Shown here: piece after piece, positions 1 through 11,900 of the stretch | How positions within the stretch are numbered: the stretch's first letter is position 1 | Layout of the letters: each line of letters begins with the position of its first letter | Origin: Apis mellifera | Taxonomy: Eukaryota; Arthropoda; Insecta; Hymenoptera; Apidae | Length of the DNA stretch: 64,000 bases | Direction of reading: 5' to 3' | Assembly (NCBI RefSeq): GCF_003254395.2 | Contig: NC_037640.1 | Coordinates: forward strand, 6,306,289 to 6,370,288 | Translations under genes and position numbers: made by a program | Notes under the pieces: generated by a model | The model's input: only the letters and a program-made list of their open reading frames with translations | What the model was told of the DNA's origin: nothing | The model's database searches: none

Positions 1-1103
1 CTCTACACACTTCGCTTCAACGAATGTATAATATTCGTGTATACGAAATGATCGATTGGTCGTTATCAATGGAATGTAAACGCTCAAGCTGAACAAGTTC
101 TCGTGTATCGCTCCACGTGTTTGAAAATAGGCCATCGTATCGGAAATCCACGAGATCGAGGAACAAAGGGGGGGAAAAAAGAGAGAGAGAGAAAAGTATA
201 TATTAAGAAGAGACGGAACGACCCAAAGAAGGAGATTTTTACGCTGGGTTTTAACAGCGGCCATATATCATCGACGTACGGTGACGTACGATGGCCGATC
301 CAATGCCGTTTTCACCGCTGCCGCATTATTTTTTCCTCTTTTCCTCCGGGAGCCACCCGCTCCTCCTCCTTAAGTAAGATCCCTAACTACTGTTCCTCGT
401 ACCGATGCAGTGTATCGCGTTACCGCGATCGGCCTGTGTAACTTTATAACACGGCGAGACACTATTTCCCTCTTCCAGTCATAGACCGCAATGTTATTAC
501 TACCGAACTGGCGAGCAAACACATTATTTCGCAGTTTCCACGCCGTATTTAACGGTGACGAGCGTACACGGAGATGTTTACTTTATAATTCAAATATAAT
601 CGGTGATTTAATTGATCGAGGCGTATCAATGAAATTTCTATTCTATTTCTATCAAAGCCCTTTTAAATGTAATAAATGTAAACTCGAGCTTTTTGAATCT
701 ATCTTCTCTCGGTCCAACGCGTAAATCTTGTAAAATTGAAAATTTTAAATTGTCCGAAGAGCTACGCAAAAGTTGCACAAAACTGCCGTTTGCAGCTCAA
801 TCCGCTTTCTACGAGAGAGTAGAAAGAAATCGCGGGACGATTACGATTACAACACTCGACCGTTTCGAATAATCATATTATCAACATTGGGTACTCGAGC
901 TTCGTAAGACTATTATCATTTTTTTTTTCTCGAGTTTTTCTTGCGATAAATATCACCGGCGAAACTCACGTGGCCGGGAACGTGATAAAAAAAAGAAAAA
1001 TGTCGAATGTTAGCATCGTTATGTCGTTATATCGCGAAACGCATTCGTGACTACGCCAATTACGCCATTCTCAGACGAAAGGTTAGGGTCGAACAAACTT
1101 CTA
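1..1103. other. Non-coding stretch, no gene seen
   Basis: Low-complexity purine runs near 170-200 and scattered short open frames starting at GTG or TTG. No splice-flanked coding frame, RNA gene or transposon end was recognised. Confidence 0.6.
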
Positions 1104-1890
1104 AGGTGATCGAACTCTTCCAAATATTCTCGATTTTTACGATCGACACTTTGCTTCTACTATCTATGGAAAATCGTAAAAACGCAGTTACAATTATTCC
1201 ATAGAAAAGTTAAAAAATGATAAAAAAGAAGGATAACACTTGCCAATCGATCGAGACCTTGATTCCTGCGAACGCGTTAGAAAATAACGAAAGGCAATCG
1301 TGAAAGAGGTGATCGAACTCTTCGACGATCGATCCCCGATTCCAATTCGATGGAAAATCGAAAAAACGCAGTTACAATTATCATATAGAAAAGTTACGAT
1401 AAAAAAGAAGGATAACACTTGCCAATCCTCGATTCCTGCGAACGCGTTAGAAAATAACGAAAGACAATCGTGAAAGAGGTGATCGAACTCTTCGACGATC
1501 GATCCCCGATTCCAATTCGATGGAAAATCGAAAAAACGCAGTTGCAATTATTATATAGAAAAGTTACGATAAAAAAGAAGGATAACACTTGCCAATCAAT
1601 CGAGACCTCATCTCGATTCCTGCGAACGCGTTAGAAAATAACGAAAGGCAATCGTGAAAGAGGTGATCGAACTCTTCGACGATCGATCCGATTCCAATTC
1701 GATGGAAAATCGAAAAAACGCAGTTACAATTATTCTATAGAAAAGTTACGATAAAAAAGAAGGATAACACTTGCCAATCCTCACTTCGATTCCTGCGAAC
1801 GCGTTAGAAAATAACGAAAGACAATCGTGAAAGAGGTGATCGAACTCTTCGACGATCGATCCCCTTCGACTGCAATTCGGTGGAAAAGCG
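1104..1890. repeat. Tandem minisatellite, about 4.5 units of 170-182 bp
   Basis: The marker gataacacttgccaatc recurs at 1232, 1411, 1581 and 1763 (spacing 179, 170 and 182). Each unit also has gcgaacgcgttagaaaataa, ggtgatcgaactcttcgacg and aaaacgcagttacaattatt. A diverged half unit precedes the first marker (from about 1104) and a truncated one ends near 1890. Open frames reading through it are by-products of the repeat. Confidence 0.93.
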
Positions 1891-1899
1891 GGAAATAAA

Positions 1900-2345
1900 T
1901 GGGGAGACGCGTGATTTTCGCGCAATCACCGCCGCCCAACGAGGCTCGTTGCAGTAGGTTCGTAGTGGCGACGAGCCGCGGCGAAGGGCCCCGCCGGCGA
2001 TAAAACCAGTCACGAACATTGTGCGCGGGGAAAACACACACGACGGCTACTTCTGCAGAATTCTGTCGCGCGCAGAAGTGTTGCGGCGGCCGCGCACGCC
2101 CCGACGCCTCGCGCGCGTGTGCGTGCATCACACGGAAGCGCGGAACAATGCGGTGCCATTCATGGCTAAAAGAAGAAGAAGCGGTTGAATCACCGGCCCG
2201 CCCGGATTCTACAGGTTTATTCAAAGCGGGAAGGAAGGAAGGAAGGAAGGTTTATTGCGCGCGATATTATATTATCGAGGGGGATCGATTCGTTTTCTTC
2301 CCCAAGGTTTATCCTATCCCCGCCGCCGGGGCCGAGGCGCGATAA
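1900..2345. promoter_or_regulatory. GC- and CG-rich patch, possible promoter or CpG-rich element
   Basis: Composition changes abruptly from AT-rich minisatellite to GC-rich DNA, with runs such as gcggcggccgcgcacgcccc near 2080-2100. An 8-bp inverted repeat (acttctgc at 2049-2056, gcagaagt at 2072-2079) encloses a palindromic agaattct. No TATA box or linked exon could be assigned, so a promoter role is a guess. Confidence 0.3.
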
Positions 2346-2998
2346 ATTCTCTCTTTCGCCTCGAACCGTCCCGCTCCAAGATTAGATAGTTCCGTTTCAC
2401 GGATGCTACGAGCATGTTAGAAGATTAGTAGGTTTCCAGGCGCATAATTGCAGCCGCGGAGAAGGCGTTAACCCTGTGCAATCGTAACCGATACCGCGGA
2501 GGATACGAATTTATAGCAACGTCAGCTTGTAATTACGCCTCGGTAAACGCGTGGATTGGGGCAGGGGGTGAGGAGAGAGAGGAATTTTATCGAATTATAA
2601 CCATTTATATCCGTATACGTATAACGTATCTTCGTACACTGGATCCTTTCACATTTGTTTATTAAATTTCTCATTCGACAGTTGCTCTCATACTTTTTTT
2701 CTAACCGAGATTCAATACGATCGAGAGCAACTCGCGAATTGTCATACTTTTTTCCTCCCGATCAACAATTCCCGAAATTTCACCATCCATACAACGATTC
2801 TAGGGAGAGAAAAAGAAGAAGAAGAAGAAGGAACGGTTTTAACTGCAAGATAAACAAAATTCGCGGCGATTAACTGCAATAACATGCGGCTTCCGTCGCG
2901 CTGCCTCCACCCCTGTTTGCATCTGAATATCAGCCTCGCTCCTTCTCTGCAGCAGGGATCGTCTGTTGCACTCGCTTGTTGTACGCACCGATACATAA

Positions 2999-3035
<37 letters not shown>

Positions 3036-3324
3036 CAACGATGGCGCGAGCGTTGAAATGCGCTCGTCTCAAAGCGAGCACGCGGACGGAGAGAGCGAAC
3101 GGGCGTGTTTGCGGTTCCATGGCGGACGTGGACTGAGATAACACGTTAAAATAGTACGCCAACAAACGATAACACGCATTTAGAATATCTGCCGCAGTGT
3201 CGTTCCTCGCCGCGATATTGAATCGCGCGCCTCTCTATAATTGCAACGATTCAAACGGCTAACACCATTCTTCGTCCTCATCCTCGTCGTCGTCGTCGTC
3301 GTCGACACGTTTTAGATACGCGAG

Positions 3325-3367
<43 letters not shown>
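2229..3367. repeat. Cluster of simple-sequence repeats
   Basis: (GGAA)n near 2229-2250, (GAA)n near 2812-2831, (TA)n near 2998-3036, (TCG)n at 3284-3304 and (GA)n at 3330-3367, separated by unique sequence. Nothing else was recognised in the interval. The open frames full of Tyr-Ile come from the TA run. Confidence 0.85.
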
Positions 3368-3371
<4 letters not shown>

Positions 3372-3773
3372 AAAAAGACCGCACGTCTATCGCGTTGCCA
3401 AGATAACGATGAAGTACGAGCTTTCGATCGAGCTTGTTTACACAGATCGATTGGAAAACCCTTTATTTTCGCGATAACGAATTTCTCTATCTAAAAAATT
3501 TAAATATAATTGCGCGAGGATATATTTTAAGCGATTTCATCTACGATTATTCATCGCTTAAGGGTTAAGCTTAGAACGGGTTACAAGCCAAACACTTCCT
3601 CCTGCCGAAGCTCGACAGAAGATTACTTATTTGTGTTTCCAAGATATTTGCAAATATGAAGTTTTCAACGAGTGTTTACACGGTTCAAACACGAGAAAGT
3701 CGCATGATAGTAGGGAAAAAAACTCGAGTTGCGTTTCGAAATATGATATATAATCTTATATAATTGATCTTAC

Positions 3774-3893
3774 CTAAGCAACATGGCAGAGTAACTTTAG
3801 GGAGAAGATCGTTGATGCTTGAACGCTATATCGCGAGCATGCTGCTGCCAATCAGTACTGTTCGCACTTTCAGCCTGAACTTCTGACAGCCAC
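3774..3893 (-). ncRNA. Candidate orphan exon (5' UTR or non-coding RNA exon)
   Basis: Exactly 120 nt between a strong acceptor (ATTTTTCCAG|GTGG) and a strong donor (GCTTAG|GTAAGA) on the minus strand. One frame (starting TGG at 3892) is open for 31 codons with protein-like composition, WLSEVQAESANSTDWQQHAR, but stops inside the exon; another frame has an ATG 11 nt before the donor. It could be a 5' UTR exon of a gene reading off the left edge, or part of a long non-coding RNA. No partner exon was found. Confidence 0.3.
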
Positions 3894-6246
3894 CTGGAAA
3901 AATATTAAGCGTTACGTTACGTAATTCTCTTTCTTCTTCTTCTTCTTTTTTTTTTAATCGAACGCGAAGATCGTGAACTGTTTCAAGTATAATCTTTCTC
4001 CGATTTAAATCCGAAAAGACAAATCGTCTTTCTTTTTAAAAAAATACAAATTTTTTGAAACGACTCACACGAAGCCAAGTTACGAAAGAAATATATTTAA
4101 CTATGTTACAAAACGAGGAAATTGAATAATTACGTTGCGTGTACTGAATAATCCACGGAAGGAGGATCGGGTGTACGTGTGATCAAGAAACTCGTCACAG
4201 ACTGTCATAAGAACCGTGCTACTCAAGTAAGCGGGACACGCAACCAAGTTTACAGCGGGTACAGCCGATATGGTAATTTCTTAATTATCGATCGAATACC
4301 ATTTTTAATTATCTCTACAATTCTTCTCAACATTCGCCGTTCCTTAAAATATATACATATATATGTATACTTTTGTTGAATCCAATTCCTCGCATATGTG
4401 AAATACCGTATAAACCGCGATAAACAAACGGATCTCTCGCATCTAGGTATCTGGAGAAAAAAGCGAATTCCGATCGAATTCCTGGTCACGTACTTATCTC
4501 TCTAATAAATACAATTATAAGAAGCAGTATCGTTCGGAGTAAGAGCATTAGCTATTCATCCATAACTCCGGCCTACAAATTCCTCTAACTATTCCACGAA
4601 TTGTCGATCAACAAAGCGCAAAAAGCACGTAGCCGATCTACGTTCCGGAACTGACTTCGACCGCTTCGAACGTGTGGAACGCGCAATTCTGCTTGCGCGC
4701 CGTTCTAGATGGAAAACACACACCTGCCCGGCACGTGTCACGTTCATTTAAGAACGGTCATGTTGACGAGTTGCTCGTAAATGTAATCACGTCAATTAAA
4801 GCAACACTCACGGATTTCTAATCGGCCGACCCAATGCGTGCCGGATTATGTCACCCGTTGGCACGCGGACCATTTTAATCGATCGATTCACGCAAACGCG
4901 GCAGAAAAGCGCGATCGCTATCTCGCCGCTTTTTCATCTCCCCATTTTTCCTCCGCCTCTTTCTCTCGCTCTCGCGCACGCGGTTTACGCAACACCGCGA
5001 ATCGAGGATTAATTACAGCCGGCAAGCTGCCTCGCTCCACGCGGCCATGAGAAAAAGTTGCATTCGAATGCATCTTCGATTTACACGTGGATCGAACGGA
5101 CGTGTCGTCGTGTCGTGATAATTCATTCGTTTCGTATGAAAAATAGGAAGTAGATTAGAGCGAACAACACACAAAGTCGATTTAACGTTCTAATTATAGC
5201 TGAGGCGCGATAAAAAGGAGAGAAAAAAACTTAGAGTTATTTAGAAATAATAAGAATCAAGATGCACGCTTTTTCTCCTTTGTTCGTAGACAGAAAGTGT
5301 TCTTTTGAATCTCTGCCCACGTTCAAGCATCTTTTCTTAAATAATGCCATTCCGTGTGTTCCCAATTCACGAAATAGAAAAATTGGAACGCGTGCCTCTC
5401 AAAGAAGAGTGGACGAGAAGAGTGGTCTTCCTCAGAGCGCTTTTGATCCCCGAAAGAAATCGAATATATCAAGTCGCGACGGGGAGGAGGAGGAGGAAAC
5501 ACCTAGCTACACGGGAAAGGTATATAGAACGTAGGTGATTTCGCTGTTCCGGCACATCGGATGCGGTGCATCGAATAAGAAAGACGAGGCAGAGAGTCCA
5601 GATATAGAGCTGCTGTAGGTAATAGTTCGGTAGGAGGTGGTAGTGGTAGCGCGAGCAGTAGGACCGGTAGGTTTGGTTTACTTCGAGTTCGTTGCGGGCA
5701 GCCGGTTCGCCACTTTTCTTCTTCGTCTCTTCTCCTTTTTTCCCCTCCCCGTTATATTTTTCTCTCCTTTTTTCCTCTCCTCCCTTTCTTCTGCTATTTC
5801 CTTCTCGTTCATGATCTCTCGTACCGACTTTATCGTCCACCCTTCCCCTTTTTTCCTTTTGCTTTCCATCTGGCATTCCTGTCGTCCATTTTGTTTCCTC
5901 TTCTTTGGAAGAGAAGGTGTTTAAGAGAAGGTGTTTCTTTTTTTTAACGAGAAAGTATCGGTTAAAATCAGTTTCTTCGGACATTGTATACGTGCGATAA
6001 TATCGACAAACTGCGTAGTTGGCTTCCGTGAAATATTAGAGGTGTTCTGCCGTTATTGGTTGTTCGTTTCACGAGAACGCAGAAACGCGGGACGAGGGAG
6101 GAAGAGACAGAGGGAAGTAGAATTGCTCGTCAGAATGATGGGAACGGAAAGAAAATCTCGAAGAAGAAGCTCTTTGTAGATACCGACGACTTTGATAGAG
6201 GCGTGTCCACGTCGACAACCTACCATTAGGATGAATAAGCATATCT
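3894..6246. other. Non-coding stretch, no gene seen
   Basis: Polypyrimidine and polypurine tracts dominate 5690-5960; the 171-codon open frame across them on the minus strand is Lys/Glu low complexity and not credible as a protein. Nothing else was recognised. Confidence 0.55.
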
Positions 6247-6558
6247 TTACGAGATCTGAACAAACCGCAAGTCCCTTCTCGTATTGATTACGTTCTTACC
6301 TTTTAAATAATCCATAAATGTTGTAAACTTTCGTGTTCCGGTAAGAGATTGAACAATTTGTCCGATTGACTGACAAGCGGAAATCTGAGTTCGTAACTTT
6401 TGTTGCCACATTTCTTCTGACGTTAAATACAAATTGTTAAGATCGTATATGTTAATGCACTTTGAAGTATGAGACATTTCACCTTTGGAATGATAGACAA
6501 TATTCAGGATTGTCAGGATGTCTCGGCAGCTAGAATTAACTAGAAGCGTACGTTGCAT
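6247..6558 (-). CDS. Hypothetical protein or decayed exon, 103 codons
   Basis: ATG at 6558 opens a 103-residue frame of normal amino-acid mix (MQRTLLVNSSCRDILTIL at the start; LRTQISACQSIGQIVQSL in the middle; then TFMDYLKG). A good donor, AAAAG|GTAAGA, lies at codon 87, so the true exon may end there. The region has fewer CG words than its surroundings, as if of different origin. No known family was recognised and no convincing partner exon was found; it may be a small gene, a pseudogene fragment or chance. Confidence 0.3.
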   Translation of the reverse strand: MQRTLLVNSSCRDILTILNIVYHSKGEMSHTSKCINIYDLNNLYLTSEEMWQQKLRTQISACQSIGQIVQSLTGTRKFTTFMDYLKGKNVINTRRDLRFVQIS

Positions 6559-6567
6559 AATGCGCAA

Positions 6568-7440
6568 TAAAAATACACGCTATTATTACCTTAGTTAATT
6601 GCCGCATTATCGTACTACCTTGTAACATTAATTTCCATTTTTAGTACGCTCACTTTTGTTGCCCAATTATTACCAAACACCGTAATCATCAGCATTTCAT
6701 TATCCCGGTAAAAAGTAAACTGGTTCCAAGGCATGCCTCAAAAATAGACGTATGCGCATGCTCCTGCGCAGGTGCAGAAAAAGATTCCAGAAATCAAAGA
6801 ATATGGAGACTGGCACACGTTCCTGGTCGAGTATCAATTGTAACCGTGTTTCACCGAAGCAATAAGAAACTCTATCTGTCGGAATCTCCATTGCCGGGAC
6901 AATATCCATTATTATATTACATCATTGCGTAATCGACGTTTACGGTTTTATGGGACTGGCCTCGCGCGCACACTGCCCGCGCGCGTCCAGCAAACTCGGG
7001 GAATCGGAATCGTTCGGTTAGTTCCGTGAACGTTCGGATTCCGCCGATCGTACTGGCAGACATGCTGGCAGCATCTGGATTTCCCGGTATTCGTGCAAGT
7101 TAAATGGTTATATACGTGAAAGGGAAGAAAAGTATGTTTAACGCGCGTAGCCAATCATCACGGATTATCTGTCATGGTACATTTTTATATTTTACTTTTT
7201 ATATCGTGATATTCGATGTGTGCGGTAATTCAATTCTAAAAGTGATACGATCTTTCTCTTTTTTAGGTTATATTTTACTTCCATGTATTCCATTCCACTT
7301 ACTATCCGAATTATTGTCGCTAGATTTTAACCAATTATTCCATGTTTTAACGGTGTCTTATTCGTTTTTACAAGTCGAAGATACAGATAAAATAAAGATT
7401 CGAAATAACGAATTGTCGAAATTTCTTTCGCGAATTTCGT
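6568..7440. other. Non-coding stretch with frames open on both strands near 6650-6910
   Basis: The minus strand has an ATG frame at 6700-6909 (69 codons) and the plus strand an ATG-less frame of about 80 codons across the same bases (KIDVCACSCAGAEKD, LYLSESPLPGQYP). Neither has clear splice sites or a recognised family. The rest is unremarkable. Confidence 0.3.
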
Positions 7441-7760
7441 CAAGATTGATAGGAAAACCCCCGATGGCAAGGGAAGTATGGACACGGGGTTAAGCTCGTT
7501 TCGCATGGAACTGGTTCTAACGGAGTTTTATGTGGCTCGCGGTGGACCAGTTTTGCGGCCGTCAATGAAGTGCACTGTACACGAGTCGCGAGCGCACTTG
7601 AACGGTGAGGAGGGACGGCTGATGGTGGTGCTGCTGCTGCTGCTGCACGCAGTGCACATTGCCCAGTACTGAGAGAACCAGTCATTGGCCGATCGGCCAA
7701 TCGCGTCACGGACCAAAAGAAGACGACCGCCGGTCGCTCGTTTCGAATGGTTCGCCATGA
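7440..7760. promoter_or_regulatory. GC-rich promoter-like patch with palindromic double CCAAT element
   Basis: A non-repetitive GC-rich stretch with a (CTG)n run at about 7630-7650 and, at 7684-7701, a perfect 18-bp palindrome attggccgatcggccaat, in effect two CCAAT boxes in opposite orientation. Such an arrangement fits NF-Y-type promoter elements. Which gene it would serve is not visible in the window. Confidence 0.35.
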
Positions 7761-8781
7761 GTCGATTCGTGCGACGATCTATCTTCTCTCCTCTCTCGCT
7801 CTCGTCGTTCTTCCTCGTCTCTCCTTATCGTGTATGAACTACGCACACATGCACGCATATACGTGTGCGATTCTCCGCTCTCTGTCTCCACTACTCCCTC
7901 TCCCCTTCTATCATTTCCCTCTTTCTTTCTCTTCTTTTTCTCCGATCATATGTCTCTGTTTCTTTCTCTCTCTCCTCTTCCTTCTCGCCGAGCTAACTTG
8001 CTTCTTTGTCTTTCTCAATCGTACATTGCATGATCGCTCTTCTCTTTCCATTGGTCTCTCCTCATTGCAAAGTGCCGTAATATTCTCCTGCCGGAGTTAT
8101 TTTCGTCGCGCTCACCCAACCAGCTCTCCCGAGGCGGCATTGCACGGGTTGTTCTCTGCGCATTGTCTCGAGGCCCCTGCTGAAGTAACTGGATTTCCAG
8201 GCTAGCAAGGCGATCGCCGCTGATACCACCGATCTTTTCACTTTGCTTTTGTCTCTTTTCTCCGCTTCTTTCTCTCTGAACTCAACACGTATCTCTATCC
8301 GTGACAACTTTTCTTATCCAAATAATATCCCGATAATATCTTTCGTTCGTTTCAAATGTTATCAAATTTATAGAAAAATCCTAACGTTTAATTTTTAATC
8401 CTACTATTTCTATTTCAATTTTAATTTCTAATTTTATCCCAAGTAATTCACGAACTAAATAAACGAAATTAAAATTTACGAATAAATCGCGAATATCGTA
8501 TTTTTATCAACGTTCTGAAAAACTATGTTCGTTGGATCGGCGAAAAGGAAGACTCGAGAGATCGAAGCGAGTGGAGAGCAGGTCGGTAAACCACAGTACC
8601 GCTTTTAGACTCGTTAAATACATCTGCAGATCGTTAATCGGAGCCTGAATGAAAGGAACATCATGATCAACCGAGACAACCGTGCTCGTAATCTCTCGTG
8701 TACACACTACGGGCCCGTACACCGTTCAAGCCAGTGTGTGGCTGGCGCACGTGCACTCGTGTGAGTGGCACTCGTTACTTA
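7761..8781. other. Non-coding stretch, pyrimidine-rich
   Basis: CT-rich runs at 7860-8080 give Leu/Ser-rich open frames that are not credible proteins. AT-rich DNA follows to 8500. A minus-strand frame at 8507-8722 (GTG start, 71 codons) has normal composition but no supporting signals. Confidence 0.5.
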
Positions 8782-8928
8782 ATGCTTACTTATGTCGGCG
8801 CATTACTCGTTAGTCATTACTCAACCACCCTTGCCGTACACAGCAGCGCTTTTGATATTCCCCGGATCACGCAAGCCGCTGAACTGAAAATTAAAGAGGC
8901 CGCGCGTCGTTATAACATTGAAAAGTAA
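8782..8928 (+). CDS. Candidate small secreted peptide ORF, 48 residues
   Basis: ATG at 8782, stop at 8926-8928. The first 21 residues are hydrophobic enough for a signal peptide (MLTYVGALLVSHYSTTLAVH); the remainder, SSAFDIPRITQAAELKIKEA to the C-terminus, is an amphipathic helix-like stretch. A signal-peptide-like start, unbiased composition and GC-richer codons make it better than most short frames here. No family was recognised, and no dibasic-processed neuropeptide pattern is present. Chance remains likely. Confidence 0.25.
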   Translation: MLTYVGALLVSHYSTTLAVHSSAFDIPRITQAAELKIKEAARRYNIEK

Positions 8929-11900
8929 CCGTGCTCGCGGAACCGAAGATATTTATTAACCACAGCAGCCCCCCATGAAATTTTAGCGTTACGTTTCCAA
9001 CAATATCCCGGTATTTTGTCGGCTATTTTGCATGACGACTTAATTAGAGGGAACACAAGCATCGAAGGAATTTTCACTCGGACAAAATTGCTAAACCAAT
9101 GGAATTTTTCCTACCGTATATCTCGCGAGTATATTTTGCATAAATCTCGTTGAAAACAAATTTTTCTTCGAATTCCATGTATTTTTCCCAGTCCATTGTA
9201 CAAGGAAAACAACGCGTCGCGATCTCGCGAAATTACGTCGTGAATTTCGTTCACGGTTTACGTGCCTACGTTACACACAATCGGTATAAACGAAACGTGC
9301 GAATATTAAGCGACTATATACCTCGTTGCATAACTCGTTACGAGTTCGAGTTTGATAACGATAAAATATCGTTATCACGAGGCGCTCGGTGCACGGGCGA
9401 TCATTTTTGTCATCGATACGACGCTCCAGAGTTCGTACGCTTCGTGTCGTAAACGCGATAATTGGGCGATAAATCGAGCAACGCCGATTACGCTTCGAAA
9501 CACCATCAATCTTATCCATCGGATCGGACGCAAGGGTTGTGAGAAAAATGTCCGTATGCCCGCAATAAACTCGCCACTTCGAGAAAGATTCGCAAAAACC
9601 GTGCAATCATGATTGCTTAGGTCATCCTACGTTTTATTAATTTCCCCTGAACAGGCTGGCACAGGTCAATCGCGCAATTTCAGTGCTAGCGCGAAGCATG
9701 TAGGGCTAATTACGGCCATTAAGCACGGCGAATACTTAACTTAACTGATTAATTAGAAAGCACGTTTTTTTCCACGCACGAATCATGTCCGCGTGAGCGC
9801 GTGCGCGCGGGCTCGAGTCACGTAAAACAAGATTTCAGACGAGAGCGAGAGATATAGGATTAATTCCTTTGCGTTTTCACCGAGATACGAGAATAATCCA
9901 TCTTAATTTTCCACCTCGACCGATCTTGATTTTAAGAAAATTCCATCTTTTCTTCTATTTTATATATATATATATAACGCATAAATAATTTTTAATCAAA
10001 ATTTTTCGAATGTAAATCTCGTACAAGAGATACAGATACAAGTTTATAAAATAATACGATAAAATTGACTGTTCCATAAATAAATAACGATATTAAATTG
10101 TTCGCATTAATTACAATTAGATATATTAGAGATCGTGCATCTGCGATCGTCTTGCTATCTCGTCTATCAAGAGAGAGAAAGAGAGAGAGAGAGCGGGAAC
10201 AAGAAAGAAAGCGACAGAAATGTAGCGGTTTCCAACGAGATTTATTGCCGGTGCGCGCAATTTACACGCGTGTATCCTGAACTGAAATTATGCAAAACAG
10301 TCGCGGTCTAACAAGTGGCACTTTTATCGGAAGACCCATTATAAAATATCGAGAGAGATACGCAGAGCTCACTATAACGTACATAGTGACGACTCGTACA
10401 TACTCGCGTTACGAGCCAGATGTTATTTCACGTTTTCGCGTGAACCGAATCGTTATTTCGTATTGTACGATGGACATTGGACAAACAAAACGATCGAGGC
10501 TGAGCTGTTTTAATTAAAAAGTTGTAAATAGTCTTTTTACAGGTGTCTCTCTTTAATCCTCTTTAAACACAACTGTTTTTCTTCTTCAATATATTCCAGT
10601 CTCCAATGATACATGTCCTATTTTTCTTTCTAACCTCTAATTCGTTCTTCTTTCAATTTTGTTTCAAATATATGTAAATACGTAGTACGTGTATGTGCAA
10701 AGATAAAAAATAATTTGTGTAAAAATGATTATTTAAATATAAATGTAAATTAGCGGACATTAATCAAACGTAACGGTATCGGGACGCTTAATAAGGAAAA
10801 TATTGATCCGTTTCAAGGTTCGGTTTCTTTTCTCTCTAATCGCGTAATTATATTAAGAAAAAAATCCAATTTGTTCGATATAGAAATGCGTGTGTGGCAA
10901 TAAGTTGAGGTTGAACTGACAGGGCCACCTGTTTGGAAGTACTAACAATGTTGCAGTTTAACAGTGGTATAGCGGTCAACAAAGAGGTTAAGCATCGACG
11001 TTCGGAATAATTAAGTTCATTAAACGTCTCTGCTAGTACGGTCGTTCCACCGAGTTGCTTTTGAACAGCGTACGATGAAAAGCTATTGTTTGACCGCCGA
11101 CAACAGCGAGCATCTCTCCTGGACAATATTTATCGTGGCAACCTTTGCTCCGTAGCTCCGAAGCGAATTTTATTTTCTCGAATTACGAGCATCCACGATG
11201 CTTCTCGAACGCGAGAAAACACGACACCGCGTTCTCATTTTCGTATCAATCGAACACGAATCTATTTGATTTTTCTATGTCGAGTAACGTCCATTTTTCT
11301 ATCCACATCCATCTCCTGGTGAGAAAACGTTGAACTAATCGACAAAAAGTTGGCGGCCAATCTACTTTATAATTTATATTCTATGATCTTCTATCGATAA
11401 TGCACATATTTGTAAAAATTTATCAAGACCAATACACTTGGAGACGCTTCTGATTCCGGATCGTATAACGTACACATTTTTGTTAATTCTTCATAATCGT
11501 CTGAAAGACGAACACAAACAATGATAATCAAAACGAACAAAATTTTTTGACGCTCGAAAGTGTATCGACGATGACTCAGCTACTTAGTTCGTTGTAGCGA
11601 CGCATACTGTCGCGCCACGTGTAAAATCAAAAAAAAAAATATTAATTTTCCTGGAATTCTCTTCAACGAGAAACAAACGATAAACAAATCAATGACACTT
11701 GCGGTATACAAAAACGAGCGGACTTAATTCGAAAGTAGAAATATAAATATAATACGTTATAAATATACGCGAAGAAACGAACGAGTTGAAACGAGGAAAG
11801 CCTCGATGGAAATTTTCCTTTACGTTCTGTCTTATCTACTCGTTAAGTAAACTGTTAACGGTTAGAATACAGTGGACCCTGGGACGCGATACATCAGACG

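Noticed and set aside
1194..2037. Several minus-strand frames of 64-147 codons
   Set aside because: They read the minisatellite and repeat the same peptide, so they are repeat by-products.
2742..3038. Tyr-Ile-rich minus-strand frame
   Set aside because: Product of the (TA)n microsatellite.
5469..5984. 171-codon minus-strand frame
   Set aside because: Lys/Glu/Arg low complexity from a polypurine tract.
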